Assembly: GCA_964454445.1 (NCBI GenBank)
Contig: CAYVTD010000006.1
Coordinates: 1-64,000, forward strand
DNA from: CAYVTD01 sp964454445
GTDB taxonomy: Bacteria; Bacteroidota; Ignavibacteria; Kapaibacteriales; UBA2268
Reading direction: 5' to 3'
DNA length: 64,000 nucleotides
Shown: piece after piece, positions 1-8,625 of the stretch
Layout: each line of letters starts with the position of its first letter
Position numbering within the stretch: the stretch's first letter is position 1
Notes under the pieces: model-generated
Seen by the model: the letters and a program-made list of their open reading frames with translations, nothing else
The model's database searches: none
Told to the model about the DNA's origin: nothing
Position numbers and translations under genes: made by a program

Positions 1-2
1 AG

Positions 3-1226
3 ATACTAAACAAGTATTTCTGGCTTTCTTTGTATAAATGGCAGATAAAGCTTGGTTTTATCGCTGCGGCATTTATAATCTTTATGTCGATGATTTTATA
101 TACATTTTGGCTCGTGGACAGTTTAATGAAACGCGAACAAACCACCATTAATATGTATGCCAGCATTTTTAAGAAATTTTCCGATGCCAATGCCAATTCT
201 GAAGATCTCTTTTTTCTGATAAGCAATATCACTCCTGCCATCACTTTTCCAATGATATCCACTGATAAAAACGACATTCCTAACAAACCTTACGAGCTTT
301 ATACAAAGAATATCTATCTTGACTCGACTCTTTCAGAAAAAGAAAAAGACAAGATCATCTATGATTATCTTGAAAAAATGAAGAGTAATTTTAATCCTGT
401 CATTGTTCAAGACGATGAAGGTAAGATTATTACAAAGTTTTATTATACTAATTCCTCTCTTATCGATCAATTAAAGCTGTTTCCATTTGTTGTCGTTGTC
501 ATAATAAGCGTTTTCATTTTAATAGGTTATGTAGCATTTAGCAATATTCGCCATAACGAGGAATCGCAAATTTGGGTAGGAATGGCAAAAGAAGCTGCTC
601 ATCAGCTCGGCACACCGTTATCCAGCTTGCTCGCCTGGATTGAGATTTTGCGTTACAGTCGTAATGACGAAAATGTATTTACTGACACTTTATCTGAAAT
701 GGAAAAAGACGTAAACAGATTGAATATTATAGCCATAAGATTTTCAAAAATAGGCTCAATGCCAGAAATGAAATTGATCGATATTAAAGAACGTATCGAA
801 AATGTTTGCGATTATTTTGAAAGACGCCTTCCTCATCTCGGAAGAAAAGTTGATATAATAAGGCATTTCGAAGGCAATTACAATGCTAACATCAATTCAG
901 AGCTTTTCGAATGGGTGCTTGAGAATCTTTTGAAGAATGCTGCTGAAGCCATTGAAAACAAGAAAGGAAAAGTTGACATTCAATTGCAAAAAAGTATAAA
1001 AGGTTCAATAGTCATTAGCATAAAAGATAATGGCAAAGGTATGACAACGAGTCAGAAACGAAGAGTGTTTTTCCCAGGCTATTCTACAAAAAAAAGAGGC
1101 TGGGGGCTTGGATTGAGCTTAAGCCAAAGAATTATCGAAGAGTACCACAATGGAAAGATTTTTGTAAAAGACAGCTCGCCAAACGAAGGCACTACATTTG
1201 TAATTGAATTGCCCATAACACAATAA
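3..1226 (+). CDS. Sensor histidine kinase, 5' end cut by window edge
   Basis: Membrane-bound sensor kinase that would autophosphorylate a histidine and pass the phosphate to an unseen response regulator. The reading frame is open to the left edge, so the true start probably lies outside; the first possible internal start is a TTG at 30. Numbering from that TTG, a membrane segment lies at about residues 8-29, a sensor region follows, and a second membrane segment is at about 151-170. The H-box AHQLGTPLSSL has its His near 191, the N-box NLLKNAAEAI is near 300, and the G-boxes DNGKGM and GWGLGLSLSQ follow. No receiver domain is fused. It ends three bases before the stop of the convergent bshC. 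The input signal is unknown. Confidence 0.85.
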   Translation: MLNKYFWLSLYKWQIKLGFIAAAFIIFMSMILYTFWLVDSLMKREQTTINMYASIFKKFSDANANSEDLFFLISNITPAITFPMISTDKNDIPNKPYELYTKNIYLDSTLSEKEKDKIIYDYLEKMKSNFNPVIVQDDEGKIITKFYYTNSSLIDQLKLFPFVVVVIISVFILIGYVAFSNIRHNEESQIWVGMAKEAAHQLGTPLSSLLAWIEILRYSRNDENVFTDTLSEMEKDVNRLNIIAIRFSKIGSMPEMKLIDIKERIENVCDYFERRLPHLGRKVDIIRHFEGNYNANINSELFEWVLENLLKNAAEAIENKKGKVDIQLQKSIKGSIVISIKDNGKGMTTSQKRRVFFPGYSTKKRGWGLGLSLSQRIIEEYHNGKIFVKDSSPNEGTTFVIELPITQ

Positions 1227-1229
1227 CAG

Positions 1230-2861
1230 CTATAATTCTAAAATTCTATGCTCCATCGGAAACGAGACACTTTGTTGTGCCATCATATTTTTAAAAGCAT
1301 CTAAACCCATACTATTAATAAAATTCAAAGGTGAATAAAAGCGCTCTTGCAATGTGTTTTTTGGAAAAATCAGATTAGAAGCCATTAATAGTCTGTCGAA
1401 CTTGTCCAAATTGCTTTTTTTCCTGTGCCTTGCAACTTTGTTTCTTAAAAACTCCATTCTTTTTAAAATTTTCGTTTTTTCTCCAGTAACAGAATTTTCA
1501 AGGTTTTTGTCGATATCCAAAACATATTCATTTATTTTTTGAAAAGCTGCTTCAATGGCAACAAATGCCGAATCAAAGGTATTCGAATCCAGATCTGTGA
1601 GCATTATGCTTTTTAATTTCGATTGCAATTCTTGTAAATTTATGAAAAAGAAATCTGCCTCCAATCCCTCATCATTCAGAATATTAATAGTTTTTTTATC
1701 GATGAATGTAGCAGAAATCCTGCTTATGCGAGCAGGTTGCAAAATGTCGAAAAAGTTATAAACTTCCTTCAATTGAGTAAGATAAGCAATTTCTGCTGGA
1801 CCGCCAATATATGCAGCAGTGGGAAAAATGCTATCCTGACACAAAGACCGTAACATTACATTCGGCGAAAAACTTGATGGTTCATTATCAAAAATTGTTA
1901 ATAATTCTTTCTGTGAATACTGTTTTTTGTCAATTATTAATGTGTTCGTTTGATTATTAAGTGCTTCGATTTTATGTCTTTTATCATTATTAATATAGAA
2001 AAGGTTCAACTGCCGGGATTTCGCTTGGATATGATAGCCTCTGTTTTGTATCAAATCGTTTGATTTATCGATTAGCAGTTTGCTTTTACCGGGATTTTCC
2101 AATTCCATTCGAATAATGTCTCTGAATAATCCTGCTTTTCTTAATTCAGAGGATTTGCAAAAGAGTATGCCACTTTCAGCAAAGATTATTTGCAGAAATT
2201 CGATGAAAGCATCGCTCCAATTTTTGCCTGGCTGATAGATTTCTTCTATGATTTTACATAAATCTTGTTTGTAAATCAAGGCAGGCAATATTTCTTTTAT
2301 AGTTTTTATTATAGAAATAATATCTTTATCGAAAACCCTTGAAGAAACGGTTCTTAAATCGTTTTTATCATTTTCTATAGAACAACTTAGTGAAACTGGT
2401 TCGTATTTTTCATTAAAAATATGGATAAAAGATGCTTCGAAATTGTCGTGGTCATTGTCTTCAACCCAGAAGATTGGAACAAAGGCGAGTGCATTGTGCT
2501 TTTTATTTAGAATGTCAGCCATGGAAACAGCAGTTTGCAATTTTAAAACTGAATATATGGGTCCGCCAAGAAAACCCACTTGCTGACCAGTAATAATATT
2601 CAAACTATTAGGCTCTGTCAATATCTCAAGATTTTCTCTTTGTTTTTTGCTTAATGACAAATTGCCAAAACTTTTTTCTATTACTTCAATAAATTTTGTG
2701 CGTTTAACGTTGCCATAGGAAATTTTTTCCAATGTATTGCTACTTGAAAAAATTGATTTGTTCATCGGAAATCTATCATTGAAAAACTCTTTCTCTTCGC
2801 AAAAATCGAGAAACATTTGCGAGAATTTCATTTCAGTTCTTAATGGACTTATGAGCTTCAT
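1230..2861 (-). CDS. bshC: Bacillithiol biosynthesis cysteine-adding enzyme BshC
   Basis: Putative cysteine ligase that adds L-Cys to glucosaminyl-malate in the last step of bacillithiol synthesis, in the cytoplasm. The 543-aa length is normal for the family. The diagnostic stretch TGQQVGFLGGPIYSVLK begins near residue 91, and a Lys/Glu-rich helical C-terminal part (about 430-490) fits the coiled coil of BshC structures. The ATG at 2861 has an AAGGA-like ribosome site a few bases upstream. It stands alone on this strand; neither bshA nor bshB is in the window. Its presence suggests the organism uses bacillithiol as its low-molecular-weight thiol. The call rests on family recognition, not on a search. 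Confidence 0.88.
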   Translation of the reverse strand: MKLISPLRTEMKFSQMFLDFCEEKEFFNDRFPMNKSIFSSSNTLEKISYGNVKRTKFIEVIEKSFGNLSLSKKQRENLEILTEPNSLNIITGQQVGFLGGPIYSVLKLQTAVSMADILNKKHNALAFVPIFWVEDNDHDNFEASFIHIFNEKYEPVSLSCSIENDKNDLRTVSSRVFDKDIISIIKTIKEILPALIYKQDLCKIIEEIYQPGKNWSDAFIEFLQIIFAESGILFCKSSELRKAGLFRDIIRMELENPGKSKLLIDKSNDLIQNRGYHIQAKSRQLNLFYINNDKRHKIEALNNQTNTLIIDKKQYSQKELLTIFDNEPSSFSPNVMLRSLCQDSIFPTAAYIGGPAEIAYLTQLKEVYNFFDILQPARISRISATFIDKKTINILNDEGLEADFFFINLQELQSKLKSIMLTDLDSNTFDSAFVAIEAAFQKINEYVLDIDKNLENSVTGEKTKILKRMEFLRNKVARHRKKSNLDKFDRLLMASNLIFPKNTLQERFYSPLNFINSMGLDAFKNMMAQQSVSFPMEHRILEL

Positions 2862-3013
2862 TAAATCCTTATAATATAAAAAAACAATATTAAACTGAAC
2901 GCAAAAACAAAAACGAAAAGATTGCCATAAGATTATAAACTAAAATTTATTTTATATTTATTCGTTAATAAACTAATAGGTGCAGTTATATTATCAACAG
3001 TATAAGGGAATTT

Positions 3014-3340
3014 ATGGAAAGCGCAATAAACCATTCAGAAGGCTTTGAATTTGCAAATAAGATAGAATACTCCGAAAATGGAATTATTAGCAAAAAAATA
3101 ATTCAACAAGCAAAAGGAAATATTACCTTGTTTTCTTTCGACAAAGGACAAGAATTAAGCGAACATTCGGCACCTTTCGATGCTTTAGTGCAAATCCTCG
3201 AAGGCAAGGCTGAAATAATCATCAACAAGCAACCACATACTTTAAATAGCAATCAATCAATTATTATGCCCGCCAACATTCCTCACGCCGTTAAGGCAAT
3301 TGAAAGATTTAAAATGCTTTTAACAATGATTAAAGAATAA
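3014..3340 (+). CDS. Small cupin-domain protein
   Basis: Single-domain cupin of 108 aa. The cupin core is visible as ELSEHSAPFDALVQILEGKA (about residues 51-70) followed by the second motif IIMPANIPHAVKAIERFK near the C-terminus. Two His positions (in EHS and PHAV) could bind a metal, although the first motif lacks a full HxH. The start ATG at 3014 is preceded by an AAGGGA ribosome site. It lies alone between the divergent bshC and the convergent channel gene. Cupins of this size are of diverse or unknown function, so no substrate is assigned. Confidence 0.75.
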   Translation: MESAINHSEGFEFANKIEYSENGIISKKIIQQAKGNITLFSFDKGQELSEHSAPFDALVQILEGKAEIIINKQPHTLNSNQSIIMPANIPHAVKAIERFKMLLTMIKE

Positions 3341-3382
3341 TGCTTAATCAGTTATTTCTTTACATAAAATTTAAAAAATCAA

Positions 3383-5350
3383 TTAAATACGCATTCTTTC
3401 ATTGTCGCCGAGCACAATGACTTTGTCGCCTTCAGCAAAGAAAATTTGATTTGATTTTTTTGGATTAACATTAACACCATAAGCAAGCAGTCGCTCGGGG
3501 CTATCTGTTTTATTGCGATGTTTTGCAATTTTATAGCCAATAGCAATTTGGTTTTGCTGGCGGGCAGATTCCATAATCGTATAAAAATTAACTGGTCTTC
3601 CCGGTTCGACATAATGCTCGGCTGGATTAAGATAAATAGCAGGACCACCGGCAGAAAACAGGAACTCGAACACAGTTTTTAGTTCTCTATTTTCTGATAT
3701 TTGTGATAACATCAAACTGTCGAGTTTAACACTAACGATGAAATCGTCGGTGTGGGTTATTTCAGCAAGCTGCCGGTTCCGGTCGTCGAGCATTTCGCTA
3801 ACAATAGAAAAAGCATGTCCTTTCAAATCTGCAATGTCCCGTAAATGTAGCAAAGTGCTTAATGTTTTTGCGTCTGTCGATTGCACATCGTCTAACTCAG
3901 TTTGGCTAAGGACGATGATATGATCGTATTGTTCGATATTCAGATCGTCTAAAATACGTCTATTAGTGGTATCGCCTTGCCAAAAACTAACAGTCTGATG
4001 CTCCAAATCGCTGCATTTCAAAGAAAGCTCCTTTTCAGCATCCAAATGGTTGGAAACAACAGTAATTTTCGAGCCATGCCATACATAGAGGTCTAATTCA
4101 TTAATAATCAATGGAGCGCGACGGTTCCAACCAAGCACAAGAGTTTTTTCCGGCTTTGGTGGCATATATTTTGGCGCTTTTCTGATAGCACCGGGATCAA
4201 TGTTAAATTCTTTTAAACCGGAGGGAACCACTGTGTCGTCGTCTTCAGAAATAGCAATCAACTTGCTGCCTTCTTCAATTATCGTGTCCATTTTTGGCTT
4301 TAGCTCTATCTTCCCGTCTTTGTGTCTAATCCCAATAATAGTAGATGTTTCGTAAGAAAATAGCACTTCAATAAAAGTTTTTCCGAGCATGGTTCGCTCT
4401 TCTTGAAAATAAATCTCATCGCCTTCGAAATCTAATAATTCGGTGAAAACTACCGACAAGCCTGGTTGGCGGCAGGTCTGCGCTGTAATCCTTGAAATGA
4501 CATGGTCAAAAATTACAAGTTGCACTTCGTCTTTGCCTGCTATCTTGGCTATACCAACATTTCGAGGATCTCTAATCTCAGCAACGATATGGTATTTATG
4601 AGGATAAGGCACTCTATTCGGATTATTGGTTATTGCAAGAATGGTTTTTATAACCATCGAATCAGGATCGGTATTTTCTGGAGCCAATATGATAATAGAA
4701 CGAGCCTTGTGCACGTTGATTATTTCTAAATCATTTAAATCGATTGGGTTACCTCTTCGGCAGACAATTCGTGTACTTCTAAAATCGTGAACTTTGGAGC
4801 GAATTTCGTCCTCCATATCGACCTTGTCTTTTTCTGAAAGTATGACTATGCTCAAACCCTTTTGATTTTCGTTTGCTATGACTAGTTCAGAAATTATCTG
4901 AAAGATCTGAAATGACCAGCCAAGAATGACGGTATGATTTTCTTCCACAACAAAGGACTTACCTTTGCGCAATTCGACTAACTTACGGGCTACACCCCTA
5001 TTGACAATAGCTATCAAAACGCTGAGCAGCATAACACCACCGACGGTAGTAATAAAAGTGAATATCAGAAATCCTGGCACAATCGGGTCTTGTGAAATGG
5101 TTCCTCCATCTAATGCACGCAAAATTACAAGCCAAACCACATCTAAAAAACCAATATTGTTATTGTCTTTTACTCCAAGTACACTGCCACTATCTACAGG
5201 TATAACTCCGCTTGCCAGCAAAACTAATGAAAGCAGGAGTACCATTACCAGCGAAACAGTAAAAAGTAGCATAATGGGAGCAATAGTGCCTTTTGACATC
5301 AGATTATCGAATGAGTAGCGTAGCCGCTGACGAAATGTAACATCTTTCAT
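3383..5350 (-). CDS. CASTOR/POLLUX-like ion channel with TrkA-type domains
   Basis: Predicted inner-membrane ion-conducting protein of 655 aa, related to the CASTOR/POLLUX (DUF1012) family. The N-terminus has a hydrophobic segment at about residues 20-50, then a possible pore region with LRALDGGT around 85, and a second strong membrane segment at about 105-130. The rest is soluble, with two Rossmann-like TrkA-N/RCK units: the first begins at HTVILGWSFQIFQI (about 138) and the second at KTLVLGWNRRAPLI (about 405). RCK units commonly gate potassium or calcium-dependent channels by binding ions or nucleotides. The plant relatives are cation channels of the nuclear envelope; the bacterial ion specificity is not known. 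The gene is monocistronic and diverges from the FG-GAP gene. Confidence 0.75.
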   Translation of the reverse strand: MKDVTFRQRLRYSFDNLMSKGTIAPIMLLFTVSLVMVLLLSLVLLASGVIPVDSGSVLGVKDNNNIGFLDVVWLVILRALDGGTISQDPIVPGFLIFTFITTVGGVMLLSVLIAIVNRGVARKLVELRKGKSFVVEENHTVILGWSFQIFQIISELVIANENQKGLSIVILSEKDKVDMEDEIRSKVHDFRSTRIVCRRGNPIDLNDLEIINVHKARSIIILAPENTDPDSMVIKTILAITNNPNRVPYPHKYHIVAEIRDPRNVGIAKIAGKDEVQLVIFDHVISRITAQTCRQPGLSVVFTELLDFEGDEIYFQEERTMLGKTFIEVLFSYETSTIIGIRHKDGKIELKPKMDTIIEEGSKLIAISEDDDTVVPSGLKEFNIDPGAIRKAPKYMPPKPEKTLVLGWNRRAPLIINELDLYVWHGSKITVVSNHLDAEKELSLKCSDLEHQTVSFWQGDTTNRRILDDLNIEQYDHIIVLSQTELDDVQSTDAKTLSTLLHLRDIADLKGHAFSIVSEMLDDRNRQLAEITHTDDFIVSVKLDSLMLSQISENRELKTVFEFLFSAGGPAIYLNPAEHYVEPGRPVNFYTIMESARQQNQIAIGYKIAKHRNKTDSPERLLAYGVNVNPKKSNQIFFAEGDKVIVLGDNERMRI

Positions 5351-5535
5351 AGTAATATCTTAATTATTTTTCAGCAAAAGTTAAACTACAAAATATATTA
5401 ATTTATATTTAAAAATATTATAAAAATAAATATTTTTATGCAAAAATAACAATAATTCTTTATTTCGTAGAAGTTTTTTCGTATATTTTGCTTTATCTAA
5501 TAATTAAAATAATTTTTTTACTTTTTTTGAGTGTT

Positions 5536-8500
5536 ATGAAAAATCTTATTATTGCTTGGCTTGCTATTCTATTGTTTTGTATTCTTCTCCCATTCAATTC
5601 CATTTATTCCCAAAAACCTGATAAAACCTGGCTCGTTGATGTTACCCAAGCTGTCGGATTGCAAGACGTAAAAGGTTCTCGTATCTGGATTGCTGACATA
5701 AATAACGACAATTATCCCGATTTGCTTTGGGGTGGCGATGTTGGAATGATTAAAAACCACATTAGAGTAATGCTTAATGTTGAGAATCCTGATAAAAACA
5801 GTCCTAACAAACGAATATTTGTTGATTTCACCGAAGAATCGGGTATTGCAAAAAGCCGTAATTCCAATAATTCAAATCGAATAACAGATGTAGCTTCTTT
5901 AGCTGATGTCAACAACGATGGAAATATTGATTTAGTAACAAGCATCTATTACCACCGCTTGCAAATGTATGACGACGACCCTGGCGACAGAACAGAAGTA
6001 CTTCTTAATGATGGCACAGGACATTTTACAATGGTGCCAAACAATGGTTTGCACGATTTTGCATTTGTAGATACCCTTCCTCGTGGATTGATTAACTGCA
6101 CAGGTATTGCGTTTCTAGATTATGACTACGATGGTAATATTGACATATATTTCTCAACATGGTTTATCGATTATGCGGCAAATCTTGCTGGTCTTGGCGA
6201 ATATAAGATGAAAGATTTTTTATTTAAAGGCAATGGCGATGGCAGTTTCACTAATATTAGCAATTCTGGAATTGAAAGAGTTGCAGAGCCAATGTATGGC
6301 GTAAACGTAACTGATTGGAACAACGACGGTTGGCAGGATATTCTTACCTCTCCATATTGCAGAAGCGGTGGCTCGCTTTTCTGTAATAACAAAAACGGCA
6401 CATTTACTGATGTTGCTCGTGATGTCGGATATAATGCACATACTATGCAGGGCGACAATGGTCAAAACCTTTGCCAGTGGGAAGCCAACCCAGGTGATTA
6501 CAACAATGATGGTTACATGGATCTGCTTCAAGATTTTGTTCACGGCGGTTATGACAACTACGAGGGACGAACAACTATTGTTACGAATTTAGGAGAAGAA
6601 AACGGCTATCGGCTTCGTTGGGATCTTGACAGAATCCGCCGCGACGCTCCAAAAAACTCGCATCTTGGCGACCAGGGATCGCAATTTTTTGATTTAAATG
6701 GAGATGGTTTGCTCGATGTATGTATTGGGCAAATGGCTTACCCTGACGCTAATATTTATGGGCAGGAACGGCTTTATATATGTATGCAAAACGATACCGG
6801 TTATTTCGATGATATCTCGAAAGCTATTGGGGTCTATGACTTTAAAGAAGCACATTCAATGGAGCCAGTTGATTTCGATCTTGATGGCGATCAAGATCTG
6901 TTTTTCAGCCATCAAGTCAGAGATACCGTTAAAATCAATGGCAAAGATACTATTCTTGTTTATATGAGGATTTCCTTGCTTAGAAACGATATTGGAAATA
7001 AAAGAACATGGACTTCTACAAAATTGACCGCCTCGAAAGGCACAAACCAAAGTTCACTTGGCGCAAGAATTAAAGTTTTTTCAAGACATAAAACCCAAAT
7101 GCAGGAGATTCAAGCAGGCTTGGGACATTGCACCAATCAACAGTCTTTTATTCGCAATTTTGGTCTCGGCGATGATAATTATATTGACTCCATTGTTGTC
7201 CGCTTCCCAAATAAAAATCTTAATACAAAAACAATAGTTAATCCCCCAACAAATCTTCTGCTTGATATTAACGAAAGTGGCGATTTTGATTATATTAAAA
7301 CTTGGGAAGGAGATAAACCGGTTATTGCTTTCAATCTGCAAAAGCTCGATTTTGACACTGTTGATGTTAATTCATATAAATCAAAAACATTAAAAATAAA
7401 GAATATTGGTAATGCCGATCTTGTGATCAATTCAATAGACCTTGTTGGGCAAGATAAAAACTTTTTTGGATTAATTACCCCAGGTCTTCCCGTTAATATC
7501 TTGCCGGGAAAGGATATTTCAATTTCTGTTCGCTTTACTCCCAACATTCGACGCCATTTCGACGCATTTCTTAACATTGTATCTAATGCCGTTAATAAAG
7601 CCAACAGGAATTACGATGTATTCGGTTTTGGTTTCGAGCAGAAACCTATTATGGAAGTTACTAAAGATTATATTATAATGGATTCAGCTTGGATTGATAG
7701 CACAGACATTAAGACCTTTGAAATAATGAATACCGGCGAAGTGCCTCTATCTGTTAGCTCTATTAATTTTAAAAACGATTTTAACGGGGTATTTGCTGTT
7801 CCTGGGTTAACCGTTCCATTCGATATACCGGCGAAATCTTCGCAAATGGTATCGATTATTTTTAAACCAAAAGAAATAATTCATTATGAAACCCAACTTG
7901 AAATAACTTCAAATGGATACAACAAGCAATCGCACAATATTAAGGTTTTCGGAACTTGCAATGGGCCTTTTCCAAATATAAGTGTTTCTCATAAAATGAT
8001 ATTGTTTGGCAACGTTAATGTAGGCAGCTACAAGGATATGAGCTTTAATATATCAAACATCGGCAATGCCGATTTACACGTAACAGAAGCATCTATCAAA
8101 GATAATGGCTCTGAATTTTACAAGTTTCAGAACATAACAATACCTTTCGTCATAGCTGCCAATTCAAGCCAGGAAGCAGTAATTCGCTTTACGCCTCAAG
8201 AGGTGAAAAGCTATGTCTATCAATTAAAGTTAGTTTCTAACTCTTTAACTGATTCTGAGATTATGATAAATCTAAGAGGTAGCGGTGTGAAGCCAGATTT
8301 AGTTGACGAAAATATAGCTAAAGAAGAACAGCTTAGTATTATTGTTGCTCCAAATCCTGCCAGCAATGTAATTAATCTGAAATTGAATCTCGAATCTACT
8401 TCAGCACAAGATATCCAGCTAATTCTGACAGATATTTGCGGCTGCACAACGGAAACTGTTATCAATAAAAGGATTATTCCCGGCGATAATGTTGTTAATA

Positions 8501-8592
8501 TCAACACAAGTGCTTTGCCTTCGGGCAAGTATCATTTAGTCGTTTATATGAAAAACAGAGCGTTTCAAAAGCCTGTAGTTATCGTTAGATAG
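5536..8592 (+). CDS. Secreted FG-GAP/VCBS and ASH-domain protein with T9SS sorting domain
   Basis: Large surface or secreted protein of about 1018 aa. I choose the ATG at 5536 because it starts a clean signal peptide (MKNLIIAWLAILLF, cleavage after YSQ); the in-frame TTG at 5488 would only add a hydrophobic extension. The first half carries repeated Ca-binding-like FG-GAP/VCBS motifs such as DINNDNYPDLLWGG, DVNNDGNIDLV, DYDYDGNIDIYF and DLNGDGLLDVC, typical of a beta-propeller. An ASPIC/UnbV-like stretch follows (SSLGARIKVF to FGLGDDNYIDSIVVRFP). Three ASH/HYDIN-like beta domains come next, each with a KIKNIGNADL- or FNISNIGNADL-like start. The C-terminus (APNPASNVINLKLN to the final VVIVR) is a type IX secretion sorting domain. 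Role inferred: cell-surface adhesion or binding. Confidence 0.85.
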   Translation: MKNLIIAWLAILLFCILLPFNSIYSQKPDKTWLVDVTQAVGLQDVKGSRIWIADINNDNYPDLLWGGDVGMIKNHIRVMLNVENPDKNSPNKRIFVDFTEESGIAKSRNSNNSNRITDVASLADVNNDGNIDLVTSIYYHRLQMYDDDPGDRTEVLLNDGTGHFTMVPNNGLHDFAFVDTLPRGLINCTGIAFLDYDYDGNIDIYFSTWFIDYAANLAGLGEYKMKDFLFKGNGDGSFTNISNSGIERVAEPMYGVNVTDWNNDGWQDILTSPYCRSGGSLFCNNKNGTFTDVARDVGYNAHTMQGDNGQNLCQWEANPGDYNNDGYMDLLQDFVHGGYDNYEGRTTIVTNLGEENGYRLRWDLDRIRRDAPKNSHLGDQGSQFFDLNGDGLLDVCIGQMAYPDANIYGQERLYICMQNDTGYFDDISKAIGVYDFKEAHSMEPVDFDLDGDQDLFFSHQVRDTVKINGKDTILVYMRISLLRNDIGNKRTWTSTKLTASKGTNQSSLGARIKVFSRHKTQMQEIQAGLGHCTNQQSFIRNFGLGDDNYIDSIVVRFPNKNLNTKTIVNPPTNLLLDINESGDFDYIKTWEGDKPVIAFNLQKLDFDTVDVNSYKSKTLKIKNIGNADLVINSIDLVGQDKNFFGLITPGLPVNILPGKDISISVRFTPNIRRHFDAFLNIVSNAVNKANRNYDVFGFGFEQKPIMEVTKDYIIMDSAWIDSTDIKTFEIMNTGEVPLSVSSINFKNDFNGVFAVPGLTVPFDIPAKSSQMVSIIFKPKEIIHYETQLEITSNGYNKQSHNIKVFGTCNGPFPNISVSHKMILFGNVNVGSYKDMSFNISNIGNADLHVTEASIKDNGSEFYKFQNITIPFVIAANSSQEAVIRFTPQEVKSYVYQLKLVSNSLTDSEIMINLRGSGVKPDLVDENIAKEEQLSIIVAPNPASNVINLKLNLESTSAQDIQLILTDICGCTTETVINKRIIPGDNVVNINTSALPSGKYHLVVYMKNRAFQKPVVIVR

Positions 8593-8625
8593 CTATTCTC
8601 ATGGCTTCTTAATACTTCGGTTAAG